Source of the DNA: an uncultured Collinsella sp.
GTDB lineage: Bacteria > Actinomycetota > Coriobacteriia > Coriobacteriales > Coriobacteriaceae
Reading direction: 5' to 3'
Assembly: GCA_900541795.1 (NCBI GenBank)
Contig: UQLC01000002.1
Span: forward strand, 90,109 to 154,108
DNA length: 64,000 nt
In this document: one piece after another, positions 9,741 through 18,908 of the stretch
Layout of the letters: each line of letters begins with the position of its first letter
How positions within the stretch are numbered: position 1 is the first letter of the stretch
Made by a program: the position numbers and the translations under genes
Notes under the pieces: generated by a model
Databases searched by the model: none
Told to the model about the DNA's origin: nothing
What the model saw: only the letters and a program-made list of their open reading frames with translations

Positions 9741-9904
9741 GCGCCACGAAACCGGCCCATCTACTACGTTTGACTCGACACCCCTGACCATACCTTCGTT
9801 TTGAGCATAACCGCAGGCGTTCTACCTGCGGTTATGTTTTGGCGTTTTTTGGCATGGTTGGAGGTAAGGGGCCAAACGTAGTAGATGGGCCGATTTCGTG
9901 GCGC
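9741..9904. mobile_element. 164-bp element with different inverted ends but a related core
   Basis: The ends 9741-9771 and 9874-9904 are 31-base inverted repeats with a single mismatch, beginning GCGCCACGAAACCGG. They do not resemble the ends of the 154-bp elements, yet the inside has the same landmarks: CCATACC, TTCTACCTGCGGTTATGTTT and GGCATGGTTGGAGG. The inner hairpin AACCGCAGGCGTTCTACCTG is also conspicuous. It lies downstream of the giant gene. Confidence 0.7.
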
Positions 9905-9923
9905 ACCCACCTCCCCCACGCAC

Positions 9924-9964
9924 AAAAATGCCGCCACGGAGGAGGGAGATGCCTCCGTGGCGGC
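9924..9964 (-). terminator. Rho-independent terminator of the giant surface-protein gene
   Basis: Read on the minus strand, a 13-bp stem GCCGCCACGGAGG / CCTCCGTGGCGGC is followed by ATTTTTG. It lies about 80 bases after the stop codon of the surface-protein gene and is the best terminator in the region. The rest of 9437-10044 is occupied by the repeats listed here and has no gene. Confidence 0.75.
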
Positions 9965-10007
9965 TGGGGGGTGGGGTGGGGGCTACATTTCTGGCTCCCC
10001 GCCGGCC

Positions 10008-10031
10008 GCCCGGGGCCTTTTGGCCCCGGGC
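10008..10031. terminator. GC-rich hairpin just after the giant gene
   Basis: A perfect stem GCCCGGGGCC / GGCCCCGGGC with a TTTT loop sits 14 bases beyond the stop codon. It lacks a downstream T run, so it may protect the mRNA end or assist the terminator at 9924-9964. Confidence 0.4.
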
Positions 10032-10044
10032 GCTACCAGCGTGC

Positions 10045-13000
10045 CTAACGCTTACGGATACCCCAGACCAGGGCACCGACACCGGCCATGGCGATGGCAA
10101 ATGCCATAAGCAGAGCGGCAGCCTGCTGGTCGCCTGTGGTGGGCAGGAAACCCTTGACCGTCTTGACGATGTTCGTCACGGTCTTGGGCGTGCCGGGATC
10201 GGGCGTCGGCACGGGCGTCTCGGGCTTCTTGTACGTGTTGTTGAACACGATACCCTCGACGCTCTTATCGCCCTTGGCAAAGGCGACATTCGCCTTGAGG
10301 TTACCCTCGCCGTCATCGGCCACGTTGACGGTCGCGGTAAAGACGGACTTGTCGTAGGTCATACCGGCCTCGTCGCCCTTGACCTCGCTGATGGTGTAGA
10401 CGTACGTACCAGGCTCGTCGTACTCGAACTTGTCGAAGTTGATCTTGCCGTCGGCATCGTTGGTGACGGTGGACTCGATGTCCTCGCCAACGAGCTTAAA
10501 GCTAAACTCGTCCTTCTTGAGCTCGCGTCCCTCGAGCACCTTGACCGCGCCGATGGAAACCTGCGTAGGCATGGCGTGATACTTGTTGGTAAAGCCAGCC
10601 GACTCGGTGGTTCCCTCGAGCTTGTGCGTCGCGGTCAGCGTGCCGTCGCCGTTGTCGGAGACGGTGGTCACGACGGTGTAGGTCGTGCCGTCATAGGTGA
10701 CGCCCTTGTACAGGCCGAGCGCGTTGGGGCAAGCCTCGCGCAGCATGTACGTGTGCGTGCCGGGTGCCTCGTAGCGGATCGGGCTCAGCGTAACGTTACC
10801 GTTGACGTCGTTGGTACCGCTAGCGACAACCACACCGTCCTCGAGCAGCTCAAACGTGAACTCGCCAGCTGCAAGATCGCGGCCGGTCAGACGCTTGACC
10901 GTCTTGACCTGATCGGTCACGGACGAATCGGTAGGTGCCACGCCGTAGGTGTTGGTAAACGTGAAGGCAGCACCGTCGCCGCCGTCGCGCTTGACGATCA
11001 GATGTCCGGCACCGTCATCGGTCACGGTGTAGGAAACCTTGCGCGTGGCGTTGGTGTCGTTGGTCACGCCAGGGGCGCTACCGGACTCGGTCACCGTGTA
11101 AGTAAAGGTGTGCGAGCGCGGAGCGGTGGGGGCTGCGGGCTCGGGCTCGTCGCTGGGCTCGTCGGCGTTGGCATCGGTGTCGGCCTCTTCAGCCTCTGCC
11201 TCGTCGGCCTCGGCTTCGTCAGCTTCGTCTGCCTCGGCCTTATCGGTCGCATCGTCCGTCACGCCCAGAGCGCGGTTGAGGTCCTCGAGCGTAAAGTTGA
11301 TCTTGCCAAAGTCCACGTTGCCAGCCGCGTCGTTGGTTGCGGTCGTGCGCTCGGGCATCGGGGCACCAGACTCGTCGGCGGTCACGGTAAAGGTGAACTT
11401 GCCCGTGATGTCAGCCGGGGTCAGGCCCTCGGCAGCTTGGAGCTTCTTAATGCCGGTGAGCGCGGCATCGACGGCTTCGGCGCCGTAGACGTTCTCGAAC
11501 AAGGGCTCGACGCCGCCGTAGTCGACCGTTGCCGTCAGGGTACCGTCACCGTTGTCGACGACGATAACCTTAAAGCCAAAGCTCCACGTTGTAGCGGAAA
11601 CGCCATTCGGCAGCCCGAATAAATCTTCGTAGGCCGTGTAGTTAATGGTCCAGGCAAGCTTACCGTCCTTATCGGTACGATAAGCAAGCCCAGCAGCCTC
11701 AAGATTAGCAAGCATCTTAGTGTCGTAGTGCAGCGTATCAAAGCTCACGTGCCCGCCGATATTGGGCTTGAGGTTTTCGTATGCCACAAGCTCACCCTGA
11801 TAGGCGATGCCGAACCAGAACTCGCCGTCGGCCATCGGGCGACCGGTCAGAGTCTTGGTGGCAACGACCTGAGCAGCGGTGCCACCAGGCGTGTTGGTCG
11901 TAGCGCTGTAACTGTTGTGGAACGGGACCAGGGCACTCTCGACCTTGTTCTCACCGCTCTTGTGGACCGTCGTATGCGTACCCTCGGGACCGCCGGAAAC
12001 GGTCGTGGTAGCGGTAAGCGTACCGGCGCCATCATCGGCGATAACGATCGTCACCGTGCGTACGGCGTCATCGTAGGTGTAACCGGGCTGGCCGTCGTTC
12101 TTTTCGGCCACGGTGTACTTGAAGGTCTTGCCGGCGTCAGCCTGCGTAAATTTAACCTCATGACCAGCCAGAATGTCGATCAGTCCGACCGTTGCCTCTG
12201 CCGCTTCGGGGGACTTGAAGCTGTTGGCCCCGGGCAGCAAACCGAGCGCGCGAGCCGAAGCGTCGTCAGCAGGTGTCACGGTAAAGGTGAACTGGCCCTC
12301 GGTCATGGGGCGGCCGTCCAGATACTTGCTGAGCCACAGACCGCCGGCCGCGGTGTAGTTAAGCTCAGTGCGGTACGTGTTGGTAAAGCGTCCGTTTTCC
12401 TTCTTGGTGACGTTGGCGGTCAGGTTGCCATCGCCGTCCTCGGTCACGGTTACTTCGGCGGTCGCGACGTGGGAGTCATACGTCATGCCGACCGTATTGC
12501 CCGCGTTCTCGCGGATCTCGTACTTGTAGGTTCCGGCAGCCGTGTAGCGAATCTTGCCGAACTTGATGGCGGCAATGCCGTCCTTCGCATCGTGCTTGCT
12601 CACGGTTACGGTTGCAGGATCGGGTAGCGGGGCGCCATCGGGGGCGGTAATGGTAAAGCTGAACTCGTCCCCATCCGTCCACTCGCGACCGTCGATGGCC
12701 TTGCTCAGGTCAAAGTCGAGGTCTGCATCGGTCGGGGTCACGCTGTAAGTGTTCTCAAAGGTCGCAGGCGTGGCGCTCTTCAGCTCGTGCGTAGCGCTGA
12801 GGGTACCGTCGCCGTTGTCATTAATGGTGGTCTCGATAGTGTATTTGGCGTCACTGTAGGTGATGCCCTTGCTGGTGGTTCCGCCCTTGACCTCGCGCAG
12901 CGTGTAGGTGTGCTTGCCGGGCTTGTCGTATGCGACCTTGCTCATCGTGATCGTGCCGTCGGCGGCGTTGGTGCCGGTAGCGACGACCTCATCGCCCTCG

Positions 13001-16000
13001 ACGAGCTCGAAGGAGAACTCGCCTTCCTTGAGCTCACGCCCGATCAGGAACTTGGTCGCCTTGACCTGGTCGGTGACGCTAAATTCGTCAGGGTTCGGCT
13101 TGTAGGAATTCTCGAATGCCGCGGTCTTGGCGTCCTTCAGCTCGTGCTTCGCCTCGAGCTTGCCCTTGCCGTTATCGGTGATCGTGGTCACGACGGCATA
13201 GGTCTTACCGTCGTAGGTGATACCGTTGCCTTCGGCTCCCTTAGCCTCGCGCAGCGTGTAGGTGTGCTTGCCGGCCTTGTCGTACTTCACGGCGCTCATC
13301 GTGATGTTGCCGCTGGCGTCGTTGGTGCCGGTGGCGACGACCTTGTCGCCCTCGACGAGTTCGAAGGAGAACTCGCCGGCCTTGAGGTCGCGGCCGGTCA
13401 GGGACTTGGTCGCCTTGACCTGGTCGGTGACGCTGGAGTCCTCGGGCGTCACGGTGTAGGAATTCTTGAACTCAGCGCTCTTGGCGTCCTTCAGCTCATG
13501 CTTGACCGCGAGCGTGCCGTCGCCCTTGTCGGTAACGGTGGTCACGACGGTGTAGGTCTTGGCGTCATAGGAGACGCCCTTGCTGGTGGTTCCACCCTTG
13601 GCCTCGCGCAGCGTGTAGGTATGCTTGCCGGCCTCGGCGTACTTCACGGCGCTCATCGTGATGTTGCCGTTGGCGTCGTTGGTGCCGGTGGCGACGACAC
13701 TGTTGCCCTCGACGAGCTCGAAGGAGAACTCACCGGCCGCAAGCGCGCGCCCGGCCAGGGACTTGGTCGCCTTGACCTGGTCGGTGACGCTGGACTCAGT
13801 GGGGGTCAGATTGTAGGAATTCTTGAACTCAGCGGTCTTGGCATCCTTCAGGACGTGCTCGGCCTTGAGCGTACCGTCGCCGTTGTCCGTGATGGTGGTC
13901 TCGATGGTGAACTTGGCATCGCTGTAGGCGATGCCCTTGCTGGTGGTTCCGCCCTTAACCTCGCGCAGCGTGTAGGTGTGCTTGCTGGGCTCGTTGTAGG
14001 TAATCTCGCTCATCGTGATCTTGCCGCCAGCGGCGTTTTTGCCGGTAGCGACAACCTTGTCGCCCTCGATGAGCTCGAAGGAGAACTCGCTGGCCTTGAG
14101 GTCGCGGCCGGCCAGAACCTTGGTCGCCTTGATCTTGTCGGTGACGCTGGAGCTCTTGGGGGTCACGTTGTAGGAGTTCTTAAACTCAATCTTCTTAACG
14201 TCCTCGGCGCCCTGCAGCTTATGCGTAGCCACCAGCTGGCCCTTGCCGTTATCGGCGATGGTCGTCACGATGGTGTAGACCGCGTCATCGTAGTCAATAC
14301 CGCCGGCGTTGCCCTTAACCTCATGCAGCTTGTAGGTGTGCTGGCCGATCTCGGTGTACTTGATGGCACTGAACGTCACCTTGCCGTCGGCGGCGTTCTT
14401 AACGGTCTCGACAGGCTTAACTTCCTTGTCAATGATTTCGAGCAGCTCAAAGCTGAACTCGTCGGCCGTAAGGTCACGCCCGGTCAGAGACTTGGTCACG
14501 GTAATCTGGTCGGTGACGCTGGACTCAACAGGATTCGTGGCGTAAACGTTCTTGAACTCGGTCTCGCCCGAGGTCACCTTCACGCCAGCGCTCAGCTCAC
14601 CCTTCTTGTCGGGCGTTACCGTCACGGTGATCTCCGCGACGTTCTTGCTGTAGGCGATGCCGTCAATCGTGGTCCCGGCATGCTTTTCACTGACCTTGTA
14701 GACGTACGTGCCAGGTTCGGTGTATTCGATCGTGCCGAAGTCGATGGCAGCCTTGCCCTGGTCCAGGTCAGCCTTGCGCACGGTCGCAGTCCTAGCCGCA
14801 GGCATCGGGGCGCCGCTCTCGGATGTCAGGCCAAACTCAAACGCGTCAGCATTCGTCCAGTCGCGACCCTTGAGCACCTTGGTTAGGCCAAAGCTGGCCT
14901 TGGTGTTCACCATTGCCGGCGTCATGTCATACGCAAAGCTGATCTTGCCGTTGTTGCCCAGGTAGGAATTGACATGCGTCGCGGTCGCCTTGGCAGACAC
15001 GTTGTTCCACTTGGGGTTGAGAACGTCGGTCGCGGTACCAGTGCTGTTGCCGCCCACGCTGCCCTTGGTAGTGTGGAGCTCATCGATAAAGGCCAAACGC
15101 GCGGTTCCCACGCTAAACGAAAGGTTGCCGTCCTCGTCGGCAACAAGAGCGCCGTCAAACTTCGCTGCGTCGCCGCCGACAAACTCGATGACAGCAGTGG
15201 CGGGCTTGGCCTCGCCGTTCGAGCCCCGCTCCTCAAACTCATCCTTGTAGTAATAGGTGCCAGTATCTGCCAGCGAATTCTTTGCAGGCTGCGTGCAGTC
15301 CTTATCCGCGTAAATGGGAGTCTGCTTCTGGAAGTAGTAGTAGCAGTTGGTGTCGGCCGGCTCAAAGGTCGCAACCGTATCACCCAGCGCACCACCGCTC
15401 CACTTGTTCGCGTAGAAGCTCACGGTCTTGGTGCCGTCAACGACAGTCGTATTATGCTCGATGTAGTTCTTGAGCCCTGCTACCTTCTCGGGCGTAAACA
15501 GGTTGTCAAGTGCGGCGCTCTTCACGCTCGAGGCATACTTCACCTGAATGGGCTTAACGTTGTCGACCGAAAGCTTGCCGTCTACGGTCTTAAAGTGACT
15601 CAGCGGAATCAACGACGCAGGAATGTTAACCGTTACGATATCGCCCTTCCGGGGATTGTCATCGCCAGCACGCTGCACGGTGATGAGCAGGTCTTTTGCC
15701 TTGCCGGAAAACTCGTAGGTGTCGGTATTGGTTTCTTTGTTGACCGTCTTGCTCGCCTTGGTAAACGACATGCCGTTGATGACGACTTCGGTAAATCCGT
15801 CGACCTGCATAAAGTCGCCCAGCTCGTCGGTAAACGTGATGTAGCCGGACTTGGTCTCGTCGTAGCCCTTATGGATTTCGGTCGGATAAGGCGGCTCCGA
15901 TGTGATGGCCTGTGAGATGTCGTCGAAGACCTTCTTGAGCTCTTCAGCATTGGTCGCCGACTTGTAGTAGTCGGAATTTTCCGCGCGCGTGCCAAGCTCG

Positions 16001-16986
16001 TCGCTCGCATACGACGTGGCATCGGGATAATTACTCGACACGGCGTGCATAAACTTGTTGACGTCGCTTGTCCCCTTTTTCGAGGGATCGGCAACAGGGT
16101 CCGCTCCACTAAAGATGCCGATGGTATAAACGGTGGCCTTGCCATCCTTCATCTTCTTGGCAGCCGTCACGGCAGCATTGGCGACGTCAGAATCAAACTC
16201 GCTGTAGCTCGTTGGCTTGCCGTCGGTAAAGAACACAACGATCTTCTTGGCATCTGCGCGACCAGAAGTGATATCCCCGGCCAGTTCCAGACCATAGTCG
16301 GCACGCGTAGCACCGCTTGGCTTGATTCCAGCAACTGTATCCTTAAGAGCTTTCACGTTGCCGCCGAAGCAATCGGTCAAACCCTTCATTACCTGCGAGT
16401 GGTTGTACTTGTATTGGCCTTGATAGTACGTGTCATTGCCGACCTTATCAGTCTTATCACCCGCAAACTTAACAATGGCAACCCTATGCTGCCTATCAAC
16501 GCCCTCGATAGCCTCGTTTTGTTTGGCGATGGTATCGATAAAGCTGTTCGCAGCGCCCTTCAGTGCATCGATACGCTTGGTGCGATCTCCGCCACCCATA
16601 GGATCATCCATCGAGCCGGAGGCATCCAACACCATCACGATGTCGAGTGGCGTAGTGACCGTCACGGTCGAATTAGACGTTGAGGACATCGCCGAAAGCG
16701 TAGTCACAAAATCTGACGCTTTGTTTTCTCCAGTTTCCTTAACCGTCTTGTCGGTCCAGATTCGACCGACGTTTTGGGTCGTCACCTTATTGCCACCATG
16801 GCCCGCCGCCCAGATTTCCCAGCGTCCGCTGGTGTCGGGGTCGATGACCTTTCCGGCCATTTCCGGTCCGTCCATTCCTGTGCTGGACCTGGCGTTGGCC
16901 TCGGGCAGCATGGCAAATGCTGCAGCCGGCAATACCAGCACTACGGCCAGTATCACCGCCAAGAGACCCCTCGTGTACTTACTCAT
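10045..16986 (-). CDS. Giant LPXTG surface protein with VWA domain and 12 pilin-type repeats
   Basis: A 2313-residue wall-anchored protein, the largest gene here. Residues 1-32 form a signal peptide. A von Willebrand A domain (about 110-365) has the metal-binding DASGS motif at 121-125. After a linker region (about 365-700) come twelve repeats of roughly 110-150 residues. Most begin SSVTDQ-type with TKxLxGR, contain an internal HTYxLRE or YxVxE strand, and end in F-x-N-x-Y. This is the layout of Spy0128/FctA pilin domains, where the Lys and Asn form an isopeptide bond and the Glu catalyses it. Repeat 10 carries an acidic Asp/Glu/Ala insert (about 11130-11270). The C-terminus is LPTTG, a hydrophobic helix and RKR, a sortase signal. 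GGGAG precedes the ATG. It is probably an adhesin or pilus-like stalk. The array is flanked by repeat elements on both sides. Confidence 0.92.
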   Translation of the reverse strand: MSKYTRGLLAVILAVVLVLPAAAFAMLPEANARSSTGMDGPEMAGKVIDPDTSGRWEIWAAGHGGNKVTTQNVGRIWTDKTVKETGENKASDFVTTLSAMSSTSNSTVTVTTPLDIVMVLDASGSMDDPMGGGDRTKRIDALKGAANSFIDTIAKQNEAIEGVDRQHRVAIVKFAGDKTDKVGNDTYYQGQYKYNHSQVMKGLTDCFGGNVKALKDTVAGIKPSGATRADYGLELAGDITSGRADAKKIVVFFTDGKPTSYSEFDSDVANAAVTAAKKMKDGKATVYTIGIFSGADPVADPSKKGTSDVNKFMHAVSSNYPDATSYASDELGTRAENSDYYKSATNAEELKKVFDDISQAITSEPPYPTEIHKGYDETKSGYITFTDELGDFMQVDGFTEVVINGMSFTKASKTVNKETNTDTYEFSGKAKDLLITVQRAGDDNPRKGDIVTVNIPASLIPLSHFKTVDGKLSVDNVKPIQVKYASSVKSAALDNLFTPEKVAGLKNYIEHNTTVVDGTKTVSFYANKWSGGALGDTVATFEPADTNCYYYFQKQTPIYADKDCTQPAKNSLADTGTYYYKDEFEERGSNGEAKPATAVIEFVGGDAAKFDGALVADEDGNLSFSVGTARLAFIDELHTTKGSVGGNSTGTATDVLNPKWNNVSAKATATHVNSYLGNNGKISFAYDMTPAMVNTKASFGLTKVLKGRDWTNADAFEFGLTSESGAPMPAARTATVRKADLDQGKAAIDFGTIEYTEPGTYVYKVSEKHAGTTIDGIAYSKNVAEITVTVTPDKKGELSAGVKVTSGETEFKNVYATNPVESSVTDQITVTKSLTGRDLTADEFSFELLEIIDKEVKPVETVKNAADGKVTFSAIKYTEIGQHTYKLHEVKGNAGGIDYDDAVYTIVTTIADNGKGQLVATHKLQGAEDVKKIEFKNSYNVTPKSSSVTDKIKATKVLAGRDLKASEFSFELIEGDKVVATGKNAAGGKITMSEITYNEPSKHTYTLREVKGGTTSKGIAYSDAKFTIETTITDNGDGTLKAEHVLKDAKTAEFKNSYNLTPTESSVTDQVKATKSLAGRALAAGEFSFELVEGNSVVATGTNDANGNITMSAVKYAEAGKHTYTLREAKGGTTSKGVSYDAKTYTVVTTVTDKGDGTLAVKHELKDAKSAEFKNSYTVTPEDSSVTDQVKATKSLTGRDLKAGEFSFELVEGDKVVATGTNDASGNITMSAVKYDKAGKHTYTLREAKGAEGNGITYDGKTYAVVTTITDNGKGKLEAKHELKDAKTAAFENSYKPNPDEFSVTDQVKATKFLIGRELKEGEFSFELVEGDEVVATGTNAADGTITMSKVAYDKPGKHTYTLREVKGGTTSKGITYSDAKYTIETTINDNGDGTLSATHELKSATPATFENTYSVTPTDADLDFDLSKAIDGREWTDGDEFSFTITAPDGAPLPDPATVTVSKHDAKDGIAAIKFGKIRYTAAGTYKYEIRENAGNTVGMTYDSHVATAEVTVTEDGDGNLTANVTKKENGRFTNTYRTELNYTAAGGLWLSKYLDGRPMTEGQFTFTVTPADDASARALGLLPGANSFKSPEAAEATVGLIDILAGHEVKFTQADAGKTFKYTVAEKNDGQPGYTYDDAVRTVTIVIADDGAGTLTATTTVSGGPEGTHTTVHKSGENKVESALVPFHNSYSATTNTPGGTAAQVVATKTLTGRPMADGEFWFGIAYQGELVAYENLKPNIGGHVSFDTLHYDTKMLANLEAAGLAYRTDKDGKLAWTINYTAYEDLFGLPNGVSATTWSFGFKVIVVDNGDGTLTATVDYGGVEPLFENVYGAEAVDAALTGIKKLQAAEGLTPADITGKFTFTVTADESGAPMPERTTATNDAAGNVDFGKINFTLEDLNRALGVTDDATDKAEADEADEAEADEAEAEEADTDANADEPSDEPEPAAPTAPRSHTFTYTVTESGSAPGVTNDTNATRKVSYTVTDDGAGHLIVKRDGGDGAAFTFTNTYGVAPTDSSVTDQVKTVKRLTGRDLAAGEFTFELLEDGVVVASGTNDVNGNVTLSPIRYEAPGTHTYMLREACPNALGLYKGVTYDGTTYTVVTTVSDNGDGTLTATHKLEGTTESAGFTNKYHAMPTQVSIGAVKVLEGRELKKDEFSFKLVGEDIESTVTNDADGKINFDKFEYDEPGTYVYTISEVKGDEAGMTYDKSVFTATVNVADDGEGNLKANVAFAKGDKSVEGIVFNNTYKKPETPVPTPDPGTPKTVTNIVKTVKGFLPTTGDQQAAALLMAFAIAMAGVGALVWGIRKR

Positions 16987-17038
16987 CGCGTCTCCCTTCT
17001 CGCAGGCTCAGACCTTGCATCAGCCTAAAGTTACGGAA

Positions 17039-17118
17039 TGAGACACAATTTGAGCAGGTGACACACGTTCCAGATTCGGTTTTGGGCGTGAGACAAATGT
17101 CTCACCAAAGTTGAGACA
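17039..17118. promoter_or_regulatory. Cluster of TGAGACA motifs upstream of the giant gene
   Basis: TGAGACA occurs at 17039, 17089 and 17112, and inverted at about 17098-17104. The middle pair forms a perfect palindrome GTGAGACAAATGTCTCAC at 17088-17105. The cluster lies 53-132 bases upstream of the start codon, where regulator sites are expected. It could be a set of operators for a repressor or phase-type control of this surface protein. No matching regulator gene is recognised in the window. Confidence 0.45.
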
Positions 17119-17158
17119 CGGCGTTTTCGCAGGAAAATAGGTGCGACTCAGAGCCATC

Positions 17159-17195
17159 GGGCCAAAATGATCCGTTTTCCTCCGTCCCCGGGGGC
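17159..17195. repeat. Direct repeat, right copy of the GATCCG-containing unit
   Basis: This matches 9689-9725 over about 37 bases, in the same orientation. It lies between the promoter region of the giant gene and the second 154-bp element. Confidence 0.65.
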
Positions 17196-17225
17196 TCAAG
17201 GGCTGTCACCGATATGGCGCCATTT

Positions 17226-17379
17226 CAAAACTATGCCGGATTACGGGGCTAAGCTCGGAGACCTCATCCATACCCCCTATTTTTGAAAAACAGCAAGCGA
17301 TCTACCTGCGGTTTTGTTTTTGCGATTTTCGGTATGGTCGGAGGTTCGCTATCCAGCCCCGTAAACCGACATAGTTTTG
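17226..17379. mobile_element. 154-bp inverted-repeat element (copy 2)
   Basis: Same length and orientation as the copy at 9497-9650. The ends 17226-17250 and 17355-17379 are 25-base inverted repeats with two mismatches, and the inside has TCTACCTGCGGTTTTG and GGTATGGTCGGAGG. With copy 1 it brackets a 7.5-kb segment holding the giant surface-protein gene. The remainder of 16987-17465 holds only the motifs listed and a terminal hairpin. Confidence 0.75.
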
Positions 17380-17410
17380 TTCGCGACGGCACAACCGCGC
17401 GTTTAAGCGC

Positions 17411-17444
17411 GGGGCCGGTGGGGCATTTTTGCCCCACCGGCCCC
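17411..17444. terminator. Strong hairpin at the 3' end of the hydrogenase operon
   Basis: A 15-bp stem GGGGCCGGTGGGGCA / TGCCCCACCGGCCCC lies 22 bases after the stop codon of the last hydrogenase gene. The loop is T-rich, but no T run follows on the minus strand, so it may act mostly as an mRNA-stabilising end. Confidence 0.5.
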
Positions 17445-17465
17445 TATCCCAGCTCTATTCCGGCG

Positions 17466-17807
17466 CTACTCCGGCTTGGTTTCTACCGTGGGGGTCTTGT
17501 CCGCTGCGACTGGGGTGCGGGCGGTGTCCATAGTCAGGCAGTGCTTGGGGCAGCTCTCGATGCACTCACCGCACACCACACAGGCATACGGGTCGATCGA
17601 CCACGTTCCACCCTTGCGATCGACCGCGAGCGCGCCCGCCGGACAGCGACGCGCACACATGCCGCAGCAGATACACACGTCCATGTCGTTGACGATATGC
17701 CCGCGCAAGCGCTCGGGTGCCGCGAGCTTCTCCTGCGGATAGCACACCGTTACCGGCTGCTTGACCATAGAGCCCAAGGCCGTCTTGGCAAATGTCAGCA
17801 AACTCAT
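17466..17807 (-). CDS. echF: Ech-type hydrogenase ferredoxin subunit (EchF/NuoI-like)
   Basis: A 113-residue protein with two 4Fe-4S motifs: C45xxC48xxC51xxxC55-P and C76xxC79xxC82xxxC86-P. This is the NuoI/HycF/EchF fold that carries electrons from ferredoxin to the small subunit in membrane-bound group 4 [NiFe] hydrogenases. It is the last gene of the operon, seven bases after the large-subunit gene. The C-terminal tail beyond residue 95 is Thr/Pro/Lys-rich and not conserved in the family. Confidence 0.88.
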   Translation of the reverse strand: MSLLTFAKTALGSMVKQPVTVCYPQEKLAAPERLRGHIVNDMDVCICCGMCARRCPAGALAVDRKGGTWSIDPYACVVCGECIESCPKHCLTMDTARTPVAADKTPTVETKPE

Positions 17808-17814
17808 GCCGCGC

Positions 17815-18903
17815 CTACCTTTCCGTGCAGCTAATGCAGGGGTCGATGGTCAGGATAATCATGGGCACGTTGGCAAGGAGTACGCCCTGCAGCGCATGCG
17901 TCAGACCCGCCAAGTTCTGCGACGTCGGCGTGCGCACGCGGAAACGGTCCAGGTTCTTGGTGCCGTTGCCGCGCACATAGTAATACGCCTCGCCGCGCGG
18001 CTGCTCAATCACAACCTCGCCGCGCGCGCCGTCGGCCGGCGTAAGCTTGGTGCGCCCGCCAATCCCGTCGTGCGGAATCTTGCCCACAAGCTCCTTAATG
18101 ATGTCCATGGCCTGCGTGACCTCGGCGCAACGCACCTGGCAGCGGGCATAGCAATCGCCATCGGTAGCAACGATGGGCTCAAACGCGGCCAAGTCCGCAT
18201 AGGCGCCGTCACCGAACATGCGCACGTCGTAGTCCACGCCCGAGGCGCGGCCGAACGGACCGACCATCGAAAGCTCCAGCGCGTCTTTCTTGCTAATCAC
18301 GCCCACGCCATGCAGGCGCTCGCCGCAGCTGTTGTCGTCCAAAAACGTATGCACCAGGGCCTCGTAGTCAGGACGCATGGCATCGAGCGTCTGGACAATG
18401 CCCGCCAGCTCGGAGTCCTCGATATCGTGCTTAAGGCCGCCGATCTCGTTAATCGACAGAATCACGCGCCCGCCGCAAGTGCTCTCAAAAATCTTGAGTA
18501 TCTGCTCGCGCAGGGTCCATGACCGATAGAACAGCGCCTCGAAGCCAAAGGCGTCGGCGAGCAGGCCCAGCCACAGCAGATGCGAGTGAATGCGCGAAAG
18601 CTCGTGCAGAATGGTGCGGATATACTGCACGCGACCAGGCACCTCGATGCCGAGCATGCGCTCGCAGGCGCTGGCATAGCCGCAGCTGTGGCCCACGGCG
18701 CAGATGCCGCAGATGCGCTCGGCGATGTAGCCAAACTGATGCATGTCGCGCTTTTCGGTGAGCTTCTCGAGCCCGCGGTGCACAAAGCCGATCTGAGGAA
18801 TTGCCTCGATGACGCGGTCATCCTCGATCACCAGGTCCAGATGAAGCGGCTCGGGCAGCACCGGGTGCTGCGGGCCAAACGGAATAACGGAGCGATGTGC
18901 CAT
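17815..18903 (-). CDS. echE: Group 4 [NiFe] hydrogenase large subunit (EchE-like)
   Basis: A 362-residue protein of the NuoD/hydrogenase large-subunit superfamily. The four nickel ligands that separate true hydrogenases from complex I are present: R63-I-C65-G-I-C68 near the N-terminus and D354-P-C356-I-S-C359 at the C-terminus. The protein ends three residues after the last cysteine, as in Ech enzymes that need no C-terminal cleavage. It reduces protons with electrons from the Fe-S subunits, coupled to ion translocation by the membrane part. No hyp maturation genes are in the window, so they must lie elsewhere. Confidence 0.92.
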   Translation of the reverse strand: MAHRSVIPFGPQHPVLPEPLHLDLVIEDDRVIEAIPQIGFVHRGLEKLTEKRDMHQFGYIAERICGICAVGHSCGYASACERMLGIEVPGRVQYIRTILHELSRIHSHLLWLGLLADAFGFEALFYRSWTLREQILKIFESTCGGRVILSINEIGGLKHDIEDSELAGIVQTLDAMRPDYEALVHTFLDDNSCGERLHGVGVISKKDALELSMVGPFGRASGVDYDVRMFGDGAYADLAAFEPIVATDGDCYARCQVRCAEVTQAMDIIKELVGKIPHDGIGGRTKLTPADGARGEVVIEQPRGEAYYYVRGNGTKNLDRFRVRTPTSQNLAGLTHALQGVLLANVPMIILTIDPCISCTER

Positions 18904-18908
18904 GGACC

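Noticed and set aside
9898..11622. Plus-strand open frame across the 3' end of the giant gene
   Set aside because: It covers a terminator and the complement of repeats, with Gly/Val-rich low-information sequence.
12787..14886. Long open frame on the plus strand opposite the giant gene
   Set aside because: It is the complement of the repeated surface-protein region; GC-rich repeats give long shadow frames. It has no ribosome site and no family resemblance.
17815..18903. Complex I subunit NuoD
   Set aside because: All four nickel-binding cysteines are present, which complex I lacks.
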